Assembly: GCF_900168055.1 (NCBI RefSeq)
Contig: NZ_FUYS01000011.1
Span: forward strand, 1 to 64,000
DNA length: 64,000 nucleotides
Direction of reading: 5' to 3'
From: Parapedobacter luteus
GTDB taxonomy: Bacteria; Bacteroidota; Bacteroidia; Sphingobacteriales; Sphingobacteriaceae
Below, in pieces: positions 7,023 to 18,161 of the stretch (its first letter is position 1; each line of letters opens with the position of its first letter). Under the pieces are notes generated by a model that saw nothing but the letters and a program-made list of their open reading frames with translations, was not told the DNA's origin and made no database searches. The position numbers were made by a program, and so were the translations under genes.

Positions 7023-10000
7023 TTAATCCATGTATTCCTCATATTCACCGATTTCACCAATAGTATCGCAGTGGTACTCCATATTGGGTTGAGCGACGGC
7101 ACGTTGCGTGGCGCCTCCATTGCCTTTGGCCTGCAAAGATTTGCGGATAAGCCGTGCCTTCTCCGCTGCCAATTCCTGCTGTTTAGCAAGATCTTCCTCG
7201 ATATCCCAATATTTCACGCCGTCTACAAAGGTCTTTTCCGCTTTGGCATAAATGGAGAGTGGCCTATCGCTCCATATCACAACATCGGCATCCTTACCCG
7301 GTGCTAGGCTCCCCACCCTATCTTCAACATGGAGGATTTCGGCAACGTTGAGTGTTACCATTTTTAGCGCGTCCTCTTCCGTAGCTCCACCATATTTTAC
7401 GGCTTTCCCCGCCTCTTGATTCAGCCGGCGCGCCATCTCGGCATCGTCCGAGTTGATGGCCGTCAGCACGTTTCGCTTATGCATGAGGTATGCATTGTAG
7501 GGGATCGCCTCCTGCACTTCCATTTTGTAAGCCCACCAGTCGGCGAAGGAGGCACCTGCAATCTGGCGGCTAGCCATCTCGTCTGCCAGCTTGTAGCCCT
7601 CCAGGATATGGGTAAAGGTATTCACGCGGAAGCCCATACTGTCTCCCACATGCATCAACATGTTTATTTCGGACTGCACATAAGAGTGGCAAGTGATGAA
7701 GCGCTTTTTGTCAAGTATTTCGACGAGTGCGTCGAGCGTAAGGTCCCGTCGCAAGGTGGGGTCATTAGCCGCCATCCGTGTTTTGTACTCCTTAGCCCGT
7801 GTAAATGCATCGTAGAATACCTGCTCCACCCCCATACGGGTTTGTGGAAAGCGACTACCTGTAATTCCCCAGTTACTTTGTTTTACGTTTTCTCCCAGGG
7901 CAAATTTGATAAACCCGTCGTTGTTGCCAAATTTTAACCCTTCCGGATTTTGACCCCAGCGCAGCTTGATAAGCTGGGACTGGCCGCCGATGGAATTAGC
8001 AGACCCATGCAACAGGTGCGAGGCCGTGACCCCGCCCGCCAGCTGCCGGTAGATATTGACATCTTCCGAATTGACAACGTCGCCTATCCGTACTTCCGCG
8101 GTGACTGAATGCGAACCTTCATTGACGCCCCGGCTAATGGCAATGTGGGAGTGCTCATCGATGATCCCCGGCGTGACATGCTTGCCTGTTCCGTCGATTA
8201 CCGTGGCTCCGGCGGCCGACAGTCCTTTGCCTACCGCTTTGATTTTTCCACCCGCCAACAGCACGTCCGCGTTTTCCAGGACCCCATCGGCTTCATTAGT
8301 CCATACCGTTGCATTTTTAATTAACACGGTTTCTGAAGCAGGTACGGTTTTATTGCCGTAGGCTACAAACGGGTAGATTATATCGCCTTCGGCGACGACT
8401 TTATTCGCGGCAGGCCGCGCCTTATTTGATGTCTCAGCTGTATATGCCGCGGTATACGTAGCCGCCCATGATGAAGATGTGCCGTCTGGCTGCACGACCT
8501 CTCCCTTCAGTATCAGCGGGTCGCCTTCGGCGATGTAACCACTGACGCGTGTGCTTCCTTGCTGCCCCTTGGGATTGAAGCTGAATGACACCAAATCGCC
8601 GGTTCGGGAGGCAACCATCTTGGTGGCCGTTGTATCCGACCCGATTTTCAGATGCGCCTCCAGTTTGCCATCATTGTCTTTGACAAACAATTTGGCGTTG
8701 CCCACATTGGGGAATTGCGTGGCATATTCTCCCGTCAAGGCTTTGTCATAACTTTTTGTGGCTACAAATTTTTTGCCTTGCACCCAATTTTCATAAATCA
8801 CCGTACCGTCTTTGAATAAGGAATCGCTGGTAATAATGAAATTGGCCAGTTTGCCTTTTTCCAGCGTTCCCAACTTGCTCGAAAGCCCTAACATTTCCGC
8901 CGGCACTTCGGTGAGCGCCCGTAGTGCATAATCCTGAGAAAGGCCGTTAGCGATGGCGACACGTAGATTGCTCCAGAAATCGCGGAGGTTATCCAGTCCG
9001 ACGGGGGATATCGCAAAACGGATACCCGCTTTTTCGAGCATAGCCGGATTCGCTGGAGCCATCTCCCAATGTTTCAACTGTGCCAACGTCACGTTGCGCG
9101 CATCTGCCGGGTCTTCTACGTCGTATGCCTTGGGGAAGTTAAGCGGGACTATCAAACTGGCGTTCGTCGCTTTGATATCCGCAATCCGCTGATATTCATT
9201 GCCTCCGGTCTTAATGATATAGCTTTTTCCGAATTCTTTCGCAATCCTATCCGCCCGGAGGATATCCAGCATATCATCCACCTCAAAAAATTGAGGCAGC
9301 GATTGCAATTTGTTGAACGCTTCCAACGAGATATTATATTCATCGTGTTGCTTGGCGTACCATTGACTGTCATAATAGGTTTGACGAAGCAATGCGATGG
9401 TCCCCATTAACGATGATGGGTAACTGGTCCGTGCCGTCCCTTTGTTAAATGAATAGTGTGCTCCCGCTTCCGGAAGGATGATGACCTCGTTTTCACGGGC
9501 ATCGGCCAAGGTTGCAACGACGGAGCTCCCACGGGCAATACCATCTCGCACAACGGATTGCACCGCGCCGAATCCTATCTTCTTTAATTCTTCGCTTTGC
9601 CGCTGGTTGACGGTAAAGGTCTCCTTAGCTGCCACTTCCGGGCGTATGGCTTCGTTCCAACCGTAAGGGCCATTTTTAGTCGACTCGAAAATCTGAGCCT
9701 GCCGTCCTCCGAATCCCTGTTGGCCGCCACTCCGGCTCTCCCTGGATTGACCATATTCGCTGAAGGCATCGATAAATGACGGATAAATAAATTTGCCCTT
9801 CAAATCGACAACAACATAACCTTTGGGGACGGCTTGGCCCTTTCCCAATGCGGCTATGCGTTGCCCGTCTACCAGTAACGTGCCGTTTTGGATAATCTCT
9901 CCCGCTTTCACTACGATGTTTGCATTGGTCAATGCAAATAATTGCGGGCGTTCATCATGCGATCCGTTTACCGGAAAGGTCCCTTGAGCCAGTATAAGCC

Positions 10001-10046
10001 CCGAAACCAGCATAAAACAAAAGAAAAGTATCGGTTTCTTCATCAT
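7023..10046 (-). CDS. Double-domain amidohydrolase, C-terminal half catalytic
   Basis: Two amidohydrolase modules are fused in about 1,007 residues. The start at 10046 gives a clear signal peptide (MMKKPILFFCFMLVSGLILA). The N-terminal module keeps the fold marks (LTNANIVVKAGEIIQNGTLL; GTLEKGKLANFIITSD) but reads PSFIDAFSEYG where HxH should be and lacks the later His ligands. The C-terminal module has PGIIDEHSHIAISRG (HxH), ITCHSYVQSE, NTFTHILEGYK and AINSDDAEM, the full metal set, and SLAPGKDADVVIWSDRP. This half should be an active periplasmic hydrolase of the imidazolonepropionase-like type. It is the first gene of a two-gene operon with the protein at 5693. Confidence 0.85.
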   Translation of the reverse strand: MMKKPILFFCFMLVSGLILAQGTFPVNGSHDERPQLFALTNANIVVKAGEIIQNGTLLVDGQRIAALGKGQAVPKGYVVVDLKGKFIYPSFIDAFSEYGQSRESRSGGQQGFGGRQAQIFESTKNGPYGWNEAIRPEVAAKETFTVNQRQSEELKKIGFGAVQSVVRDGIARGSSVVATLADARENEVIILPEAGAHYSFNKGTARTSYPSSLMGTIALLRQTYYDSQWYAKQHDEYNISLEAFNKLQSLPQFFEVDDMLDILRADRIAKEFGKSYIIKTGGNEYQRIADIKATNASLIVPLNFPKAYDVEDPADARNVTLAQLKHWEMAPANPAMLEKAGIRFAISPVGLDNLRDFWSNLRVAIANGLSQDYALRALTEVPAEMLGLSSKLGTLEKGKLANFIITSDSLFKDGTVIYENWVQGKKFVATKSYDKALTGEYATQFPNVGNAKLFVKDNDGKLEAHLKIGSDTTATKMVASRTGDLVSFSFNPKGQQGSTRVSGYIAEGDPLILKGEVVQPDGTSSSWAATYTAAYTAETSNKARPAANKVVAEGDIIYPFVAYGNKTVPASETVLIKNATVWTNEADGVLENADVLLAGGKIKAVGKGLSAAGATVIDGTGKHVTPGIIDEHSHIAISRGVNEGSHSVTAEVRIGDVVNSEDVNIYRQLAGGVTASHLLHGSANSIGGQSQLIKLRWGQNPEGLKFGNNDGFIKFALGENVKQSNWGITGSRFPQTRMGVEQVFYDAFTRAKEYKTRMAANDPTLRRDLTLDALVEILDKKRFITCHSYVQSEINMLMHVGDSMGFRVNTFTHILEGYKLADEMASRQIAGASFADWWAYKMEVQEAIPYNAYLMHKRNVLTAINSDDAEMARRLNQEAGKAVKYGGATEEDALKMVTLNVAEILHVEDRVGSLAPGKDADVVIWSDRPLSIYAKAEKTFVDGVKYWDIEEDLAKQQELAAEKARLIRKSLQAKGNGGATQRAVAQPNMEYHCDTIGEIGEYEEYMD

Positions 10047-10298
10047 AACACTTGTTTTTTTAAGACAATAAAACAATCATGAGCATTATTTTAGCCATTT
10101 CGCAGGCCACTCGCGACAGCTTTACATTAAAAAGGAATGATTTTCACCAAAATTAGACGGTTACCTCGGTTTTTTAACAAAAAACTACCATCGTAATAGG
10201 AAAGTTACCAGTTAAGACAACATTGTTGCTATAACAAAGACCACGCCCTGTTTATCCCCGCTGAGGAAAATCTTTTTTATCATTTACACAAAAAAACG

Positions 10299-10306
10299 TA
10301 TCTTTG
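10299..10306 (+). promoter_or_regulatory. -7 promoter element of pyrG, within a 333-base gene-free stretch
   Basis: TATCTTTG matches TAnnTTTG and lies 74 bases before the pyrG start. The stretch 10047-10379 otherwise holds the divergent upstream region of the amidohydrolase operon; I see no other gene, hairpin or repeat in it. Confidence 0.65.
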
Positions 10307-10349
10307 CATCCCGTACACAAACGTGATGTTCGAAGCTTTTTTGGCGTAG

Positions 10350-11999
<1,650 letters not shown>

Positions 12000-12012
12000 T
12001 GTATATTAAGAA

Positions 12013-13830
12013 ATGGATAGAAATTCAATCACAGGACTCGTTTTAATCTTCATTATTATCGCGGGTTCCTTTTATTTACTACAGCCCTCGGAAGAAGAAC
12101 TGAAACGGGAGCGCCAACTGCAGGATTCCCTTGCCCGGGCGCGGGCAGGCATTGAGCAAGTCGATCGTGACACCACGGTACAGCAAACCACCGCCCTTGA
12201 TTCAGCCCTGCTCAGCGGACCCTTCGGCAATGCCATCCAGGGCGAGGATCGGGTTGTCACCCTCGAAAATGACTATATCCGCGCGGCAATCAGTACCAAG
12301 GGCGGACGCGTAAAATCGGTTGAGCTGAAGAATGAAACAACCTATGACGGACGGCCGCTCATGCTCTTCGAAGGCGATCAAAACAAATTTGGCCTCTTTT
12401 TCTCCGCTGCGGGGAAAAACATCATAACCAACGACCTCTATTTTACAACAGAAGGCGGTGATATCCAGGTGACAGGGCAGGACTCTGCGTCCGTGACCTT
12501 CAGGCTGTCCTATGCCCCAGAAAAGTACATTGACTACATTTACTCCATCAAAGGCGATGACCACAACCTCGGTTTTACCGTCGTCACGAAAGGGTTACAG
12601 GATGTGGTAGCACCTACGGAAAGTCAGCTGGTACTCAACTGGGAAGCCGTGCTTTCCCAAAAGGAGAAAGATATGAGCAGCGAACGTCAGCGTTCTACCT
12701 TATATTATTCCCTTGCCGATGGGGAAGTCGACCATCTCAATACAGCGAAGGATGACGAGGAACAACTCGACGAACGGGTGGAATGGGTATCCTTCAAGCA
12801 ACATTTTTTCTCCAACGTACTGGTTGCTGAGAACGGATTCAACGGCGGCAAGGTGAATGTATATACCAGCGCAGACCGTGATATTGTAAAGTTGTTTTCC
12901 GCGAACCTCCGCCTTGATTTCAGCCGTCAGGATATCAACACCTATCCGATGCATTTCTTCTTCGGGCCGAACCAATACAAGGTGCTGAAAGCGCATGGAT
13001 ACGGACTGGAAAAACAAATAGACATGGGCTGGGGGCCGATGAAATGGATCAACCGGTTCATCACCATCCCTGTATTTTCCTTTTTGGACAGTTTCAACTG
13101 GAGCTATGGTCTGGTTATACTCATTTTGACAGTCATGTTGAAGCTGGTCCTGTCGCCCCTCACTTACCGTTCGTATGTATCGATGGCCAAGATGCGGGTA
13201 CTTAAGCCGGAGATGGACCAGATCAAGGAAAAAGTAGGACAGGATAATCCAACCCTATTGCAACAGGAGTATCTTAAACTGTACAAACAGGCCGGTGTCA
13301 ACCCATTAGGCGGTTGCATCCCGTTGCTGCTCCAGATGCCGTTTACGATCGCATTCTTTTTCTTTTTCCCCAATCTGTTTGAGTTGCGGGGCGAGAGCCT
13401 CCTTTGGGTGAAAGACCTTTCAACTTATGATTCACCCATTACCTTTCCTCCTTTGCCACTCATCGGCATGGATCACATCAGCTTAATGTGTATTTTGATG
13501 ACCGTCGCCACGCTGCTTTCGACGTGGTACAACAATTCCATTTCCGGAGCCACCGGTCAAATGAAATACATCGGTTATTTCATGCCGCTCATCTTCTTGT
13601 TTGTGCTGAATAGCTTTCCTGCCGGTCTTAACTACTATTACCTGCTTTCTACCGTATTCACCTTCGGGCAGCAGTTGGTTATCCGGCAGCTAATCAATGA
13701 CGATAAAATACTCGCCATCATCGAGGCCAACAAGAAGAAACCCGAAGCACAGAAGAAATCGAAATTCCAGCAACGCATGGAAGAATACATGCGCCAGCAG
13801 CAAGCGCAAGGCAAAAAAGGCAAGAAGTAA
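12013..13830 (+). CDS. yidC: Membrane protein insertase YidC
   Basis: The 605-residue protein has an N-terminal membrane anchor (SITGLVLIFIIIAGSFYLL), a large periplasmic P2-like beta domain, and the conserved C-terminal insertase core: YGLVILILTVMLKLVLSPLT, QEYLKLYKQAGVNPLGGCIP and later helices, ending in a basic tail that contacts the ribosome. It inserts and folds inner-membrane proteins with or without Sec. It is cotranscribed with pyrG and ends at a strong convergent hairpin. Confidence 0.97.
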   Translation: MDRNSITGLVLIFIIIAGSFYLLQPSEEELKRERQLQDSLARARAGIEQVDRDTTVQQTTALDSALLSGPFGNAIQGEDRVVTLENDYIRAAISTKGGRVKSVELKNETTYDGRPLMLFEGDQNKFGLFFSAAGKNIITNDLYFTTEGGDIQVTGQDSASVTFRLSYAPEKYIDYIYSIKGDDHNLGFTVVTKGLQDVVAPTESQLVLNWEAVLSQKEKDMSSERQRSTLYYSLADGEVDHLNTAKDDEEQLDERVEWVSFKQHFFSNVLVAENGFNGGKVNVYTSADRDIVKLFSANLRLDFSRQDINTYPMHFFFGPNQYKVLKAHGYGLEKQIDMGWGPMKWINRFITIPVFSFLDSFNWSYGLVILILTVMLKLVLSPLTYRSYVSMAKMRVLKPEMDQIKEKVGQDNPTLLQQEYLKLYKQAGVNPLGGCIPLLLQMPFTIAFFFFFPNLFELRGESLLWVKDLSTYDSPITFPPLPLIGMDHISLMCILMTVATLLSTWYNNSISGATGQMKYIGYFMPLIFLFVLNSFPAGLNYYYLLSTVFTFGQQLVIRQLINDDKILAIIEANKKKPEAQKKSKFQQRMEEYMRQQQAQGKKGKK

Positions 13831-13851
13831 TTCACAGGTACTATTGCAGAA

Positions 13852-13883
13852 CACTGAAGCCGGGCGTTATCCCGGCTTCAGTG
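13852..13883. terminator. Perfect 13-bp hairpin between convergent genes
   Basis: CACTGAAGCCGGG pairs perfectly with CCCGGCTTCAGTG across a six-base loop. It sits between the ends of yidC and the acyl-CoA dehydrogenase gene and can serve both directions. There is no long T run on either side. Confidence 0.75.
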
Positions 13884-13893
13884 CGTTAACGCC

Positions 13894-15243
13894 CTACACG
13901 AAGGCGCTAAATCCGGTAATCGACCGACCAACGATGAGCGAATTGATCTCCTTCGTGCCTTCGTACGAATAAATGGCTTCAGCATCGGCCAGAAAGCGCG
14001 CCACATCGTATTCCAGCAGGATACCGTTTCCGCCCATCACCTCCCGTGCACGACTCACGATATCGCGCGTACGGAGTGTACAGAATACCTTTGCCAACGA
14101 CGCATGTTCATCACGCAGCATTCCGGCATCCTGCAATTCAGAAAGGCGGTACACCAAAGTTTGCATGGCTGTGAGGTTGGAGAGCATCTCCACGAGGTGA
14201 TTTTGAATAAGCTGGAAAGAGGCAATCGGTTTGCCAAATTGTTTGCGTTTACGTGTATAGTCAAGGGCATTTTCATAGGCACCGCGCGCACACCCTACTG
14301 CCATCCAAGCCACACCCGCCCGGGTCAGCTGCAATACCTTGGCTGTATCTTTAAACGAATTGGCGTGTTGCAGGCGGTCGCTTTCAGGCACCAAACAATC
14401 CGTCAACGTAATTAACCCATTCTGGACAATACGCAGTGCCATTTTCCCTTTGATTTTCGCCACCTCAAATCCCGGGGCGCCTTTCCGCACCAGGAAGCCC
14501 TTCACCTCGCCGTCATCGACATCTTTCGCCCAGATAACGGTCACGTCCGCAAACGGTGCGTTGCCAATCCACTTTTTCTGTCCGTTGAGTACCCATCCAT
14601 TGTCCGTCTTGCGTGCGGTCACCGTAAGCCCCCCGGCAGCGCCTGATCCAACTTCCGGTTCGGTAAGGCCGAAAGCGCCAATCAATTTCATCTGTTGCAT
14701 AGCAGGCAACCACTCTTCCTTTTGCTCATCCGATCCACACAGGTAGATCGACCCCATGGCCAAGCCGCTTTGCACGCCGAAGAATGTAGCTACAGACGCA
14801 TCTATGCGTGCGATTTCCATGGCGATGATACCTTCCATCAACGATGACCGGCCGGCACACCCATACCCTTCATAGGTCAGGCCACAGATATTCAGTTCGG
14901 CTAATTTCGGGATAATCTCAAAGGGGAATTCATCGCGCAACCAATATTGGTTGACCAGCGGGCGTATTTCGCGCTCCATAAAATCGCGCACCTTGAGTTG
15001 CAATGCCCGATCCGCCTCGCTCAACCGAAGATGCAACTCGTAAAAGTCGCCGTTGATAGGTGGCAATTCCTTTTTAGCCTTTCCGCCCTCCAGCATTTTC
15101 ATCAGGCCTTTAAGTTGTTTATCGTCCAGCTTTGAAAAAGACGCCATCGCCTTGGGTAGGTCTATTTTCTGCGACAGCTTATCCAACGCTTCCAAGTCGA
15201 TACTTTTGAGCAGCTGGTAAGCCTTTTTGATTTTTGACAACAT
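13894..15243 (-). CDS. Acyl-CoA dehydrogenase, glutaryl-CoA dehydrogenase-like
   Basis: The C-terminal 380 residues form a full acyl-CoA dehydrogenase: AFGLTEPEVGSGAAG, WVLNGQKKWIGNAPFADVTV, YTRKRKQFGKPIASFQLIQN, and AIYSYEGTKEINSLIVGRSI. The Glu of the YEGT motif is at the catalytic-base position used in the glutaryl-CoA dehydrogenase group. An extra N-terminal segment of about 70 residues is rich in Lys and Leu. The enzyme oxidises an acyl-CoA with FAD. It is 55 bases downstream of an acyl-CoA carboxylase beta subunit on the same strand, suggesting a shared role in amino-acid or branched acyl-CoA breakdown. Confidence 0.9.
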   Translation of the reverse strand: MLSKIKKAYQLLKSIDLEALDKLSQKIDLPKAMASFSKLDDKQLKGLMKMLEGGKAKKELPPINGDFYELHLRLSEADRALQLKVRDFMEREIRPLVNQYWLRDEFPFEIIPKLAELNICGLTYEGYGCAGRSSLMEGIIAMEIARIDASVATFFGVQSGLAMGSIYLCGSDEQKEEWLPAMQQMKLIGAFGLTEPEVGSGAAGGLTVTARKTDNGWVLNGQKKWIGNAPFADVTVIWAKDVDDGEVKGFLVRKGAPGFEVAKIKGKMALRIVQNGLITLTDCLVPESDRLQHANSFKDTAKVLQLTRAGVAWMAVGCARGAYENALDYTRKRKQFGKPIASFQLIQNHLVEMLSNLTAMQTLVYRLSELQDAGMLRDEHASLAKVFCTLRTRDIVSRAREVMGGNGILLEYDVARFLADAEAIYSYEGTKEINSLIVGRSITGFSAFV

Positions 15244-15298
15244 GGTTCTCTATTTTGGTTTCACAAACAATCCAGACAAATAAAAAGACGGTCCCGAA

Positions 15299-16930
15299 CT
15301 ACGTCTGTATTATCCCGACGTTAAAACGTTTTTCGATGGGTGCGTGGTTAGCCGCTTCTATCCCCATAGCAATTACCTTCCGGGTATCCAGCGGGTCAAT
15401 GACCCCATCTACCCAAAGCCTTGCCGCCGCATAATAGGGCGTCGTCTGTTCGTCATAACGCTCGGTAATTGTTTTCAGCAGCGCTTCTTCCGTTGAGCCG
15501 TCGATTTCAGCGCCCTTGGCTTTCATGGACGCCGTTTGGATTTGAAGTAACGTTTTGGCGGCCTGCGCCCCTCCCATTACCGCAATTTTGGCTGAAGGCC
15601 AAGCAACGATGAGCCGCGGATCATAGGCCTTGCCGCACATAGCGTAGTTGCCAGCGCCATAGGAATTGCCCAAAATGATGGTGATTTTAGGCACCACGGA
15701 GTTGGCTACGGCGTTGACCAGCTTAGCACCATCTTTGATGATGCCCCCGTGTTCGGCACGGCTGCCCACCATGAAACCGGTCACGTCTTGCAGAAAAACC
15801 AGGGGTATTTTTTTCTGGTTGCAGTTCATAATGAAGCGCGCCGCCTTGTCTGCCGCGTCCGAATAGATCACCCCGCCAAACTGCATCTCGCCTTTTTTGG
15901 TTTTTACTACTTTTCGCTGGTTGGCCACGAATCCGACAGCCCAGCCCTCCACCCGACCGAGACCGCAAACGATGCTTTGGCCGTACAGCGCCTTATATTC
16001 TTCAAACGCGGAGTCATCTACCAGCCGGCGGATAATCTCCCTGGTATCGTATGGTTTCTCGCGCGATGACGGTAGAATACCATAAATTTCATGCTCATCC
16101 AACTTGGGAGGCGCGGCTTTTATCCGATCGAAGCCGGCATCGCTCGGTTTGCCTAACATGCCCATGATATTACGGATCGAGTCCAGGCAAGCCTTGTCGT
16201 CAGGCTGTTTATAATCCGTCACTCCGGAGATTTCGCAGTGTGTCGTCGCTCCGCCCAGCATCTCATTGTCCACGGATTCGCCGATGGCCGATTTGACCAG
16301 GTACGACCCAGCCAAAAACACAGAGCCCGTACCTTCTACAATCATGGCCTCATCGCTCATGATGGGCAGATAGGCACCGCCCGCCACACAAGCCCCCATG
16401 ATGGCCGCTATCTGCACGATCCCCTCACTGCTCATCCGGGCGTTGTTGCGAAAGATCCGGCCAAAGTGCTCCTTGTCTGGGAATATCTCATCCTGCAAAG
16501 GCAAAAACACACCTGCCGAGTCAACCAGGTAGATGATGGGCAACCGGTTTTCCATAGCGATTTCCTGTGCGCGCAAGTTTTTCTTGGCCGTCATCGGAAA
16601 CCATGCGCCAGCCTTTACCGTGGCGTCATTAGCCACTACCACGCATTGCCGATCCGCAACATAACCTATACCGGCTACTACACCAGCCGACGGACAGCCG
16701 CCATGCTCGGCATACATGCCGTCAGCCGCCAACGCACCGATTTCAAGCCACGGCTTATTATCGTCCAACAGATACGCTATCCGCTCACGAGCCAACAGTT
16801 TGCCTTTGGCCTTCTGCTTCTCGGCAGCGTTGCCACCCCCTCCCGCATATACCTTCTTCAACCGACTCCTCAACTCAGCAACCGCCAGTTTATTTAGATC
16901 CTCATTCTGGTTAAATTCAAGGTTTATCAT
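15299..16930 (-). CDS. Acyl-CoA carboxylase beta (carboxyltransferase) subunit, methylcrotonoyl-CoA type
   Basis: The 543-residue protein has both crotonase-like halves of carboxyltransferases. AKGKLLARERIAYLLDD is the family start; VVANDATVKAGAWFPMTAKK, YLVDSAGVFLPLQDEIFPDK and IMSDEAMIVEGTGSVFLAG resemble methylcrotonoyl-CoA carboxylase beta more than propionyl-CoA carboxylase. It moves the carboxyl group from biotin to the acyl-CoA. The biotin-carboxylase subunit is not in this window. The downstream acyl-CoA dehydrogenase suggests a leucine-type degradation pathway, an inference from context. Confidence 0.9.
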   Translation of the reverse strand: MINLEFNQNEDLNKLAVAELRSRLKKVYAGGGGNAAEKQKAKGKLLARERIAYLLDDNKPWLEIGALAADGMYAEHGGCPSAGVVAGIGYVADRQCVVVANDATVKAGAWFPMTAKKNLRAQEIAMENRLPIIYLVDSAGVFLPLQDEIFPDKEHFGRIFRNNARMSSEGIVQIAAIMGACVAGGAYLPIMSDEAMIVEGTGSVFLAGSYLVKSAIGESVDNEMLGGATTHCEISGVTDYKQPDDKACLDSIRNIMGMLGKPSDAGFDRIKAAPPKLDEHEIYGILPSSREKPYDTREIIRRLVDDSAFEEYKALYGQSIVCGLGRVEGWAVGFVANQRKVVKTKKGEMQFGGVIYSDAADKAARFIMNCNQKKIPLVFLQDVTGFMVGSRAEHGGIIKDGAKLVNAVANSVVPKITIILGNSYGAGNYAMCGKAYDPRLIVAWPSAKIAVMGGAQAAKTLLQIQTASMKAKGAEIDGSTEEALLKTITERYDEQTTPYYAAARLWVDGVIDPLDTRKVIAMGIEAANHAPIEKRFNVGIIQT

Positions 16931-17153
16931 GGGTTACAAGATACGGTATTCTTTTATTTTCTGCAAAAAGTTCCCCCTTCGGTCGTCACCTGACAGCTGT
17001 TGCTGCCGTCTATCAGGCGCTGTCATCTCCGGCTTCCGGATTGCCGAAAGCAAATTCCTGCGACCTTTTGTTTTTTTTTGGGTTACCTTTTCGGAGCCGA
17101 TGTATTAAGGGATAAATAAACAAATTTGTTTTAACCAAAAAAGGAAATTAGCA

Positions 17154-17363
17154 ATGAAAAAGGTATTTAAGTTCGGTTTTTTAGGTTTGGCTCTTTCTGT
17201 AGCTATTGCCGCTTGTAATTCAGGCACTTCTGAAAGCGACTCAACCACTGATTCTTTGACCAATGAAATTGAGTCAGAAGTTGATGCCACTACAGATTCT
17301 ATCGACTCTATCGGCGGCGCTGCCATTGATTCTCTTGACTCTCTGTCAACTGACTCTTTGTAA
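17154..17363 (+). CDS. Small Ser/Asp/Thr-rich lipoprotein
   Basis: The 69-residue product has a lipoprotein signal (KKVFKFGFLGLALSVAIAAC) with the lipid-bearing Cys at residue 21. The mature part is a low-complexity chain of Asp, Ser and Thr with repeated DSxDS units and no Arg or Lys. It is probably an unstructured surface or periplasmic lipoprotein. A strong terminator follows. Function is unknown. Confidence 0.8.
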   Translation: MKKVFKFGFLGLALSVAIAACNSGTSESDSTTDSLTNEIESEVDATTDSIDSIGGAAIDSLDSLSTDSL

Positions 17364-17403
17364 GATTTGATGTCAGACTGATTAAAAAAAATCTAAAAAA
17401 GAA

Positions 17404-17432
17404 GGGGACGGCTTTCAGCTGTCCCTTTTTTT
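17404..17432. terminator. Bidirectional rho-independent terminator
   Basis: GGGACGGC and GCTGTCCC form the stem (one bulge or wobble) followed by seven T on the plus strand, with an A-rich stretch before it that serves the minus strand. It separates the small lipoprotein from the convergent response regulator. Confidence 0.85.
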
Positions 17433-17438
17433 GTCCAT

Positions 17439-18116
17439 TTACTCGTCATCGTCTACCATTAATTTATATCCGATGCCCCGGATATTGACGATTTCGATAT
17501 TGCGGTCTTTTTTTAAATATTTGCGGAGTTTGGTGATGAAGACATCCATGCTCCGCGCATTGAAGAAACTGTCCTCCCCCCATAGGTAGTCCAATGCCAT
17601 CTTCCTGTCAAGCACTTGGTTTTTGTTTTCGACCAACATTTTGAGCAACGCCGATTCGCGGAACGAAAGCTTGACAACCTCGCCATCTGCAGCTAGTTCC
17701 TGCAACGTGCTGTTGAACATGTAACTGCCAATAGCAAATTGCTCACGTGTGGTGTACTGCGGTTGCTTAACGGGCCTGTTTAGCAGCGCTTTCATCCGTA
17801 CGATAAGCTCTTCCATGCTGAAAGGCTTCTTAAGGTAATCATTCCCGCCCATTTCAAAGCCCTTCACCACGTCTTCGGTCAGCGACTTTGCGGTAAGGAA
17901 GATGATGGGCACATGCTCATTTATTTTGCGGATTTCTTCGGTGAGCGTAAATCCATCCTTGGCCGGCATCATCACGTCGAAGACACAGATAGCTGGGTCG
18001 AACGTCCGGAATGCCGAATAAGCTTTCAGTCCATCCTGTACCCAGATCACGTCAAAATCCCGCGATTCCAGGCTTTCCTTTACGATTTTTCCCAAGAAGG
18101 GTTCATCCTCTGCCAA
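17439..18116 (-). CDS. OmpR-family response regulator, start uncertain
   Basis: The receiver domain shows LAEDEPFLGKIVKESLESRD, the phospho-acceptor Asp in CVFDVMMPAKDG, and the conserved Lys in GNDYLKKPFSMEEL. The C-terminal winged helix ends in NIEIVNIRGIGYKLMVDDDE. No ATG or GTG exists at the right place in this frame; a TTG at 18116 would cut into the first strand. An ATG about 30 bases further upstream (MTKDVGTQ) is one frame off, so a one-base error or frameshift is possible. The histidine kinase gene is directly upstream. Confidence 0.88.
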   Translation of the reverse strand: MAEDEPFLGKIVKESLESRDFDVIWVQDGLKAYSAFRTFDPAICVFDVMMPAKDGFTLTEEIRKINEHVPIIFLTAKSLTEDVVKGFEMGGNDYLKKPFSMEELIVRMKALLNRPVKQPQYTTREQFAIGSYMFNSTLQELAADGEVVKLSFRESALLKMLVENKNQVLDRKMALDYLWGEDSFFNARSMDVFITKLRKYLKKDRNIEIVNIRGIGYKLMVDDDE

Positions 18117-18161
18117 TAAGACCTTGAGTTCCGACGTCCTTTGTCATGTTTCGGGTTTTAG

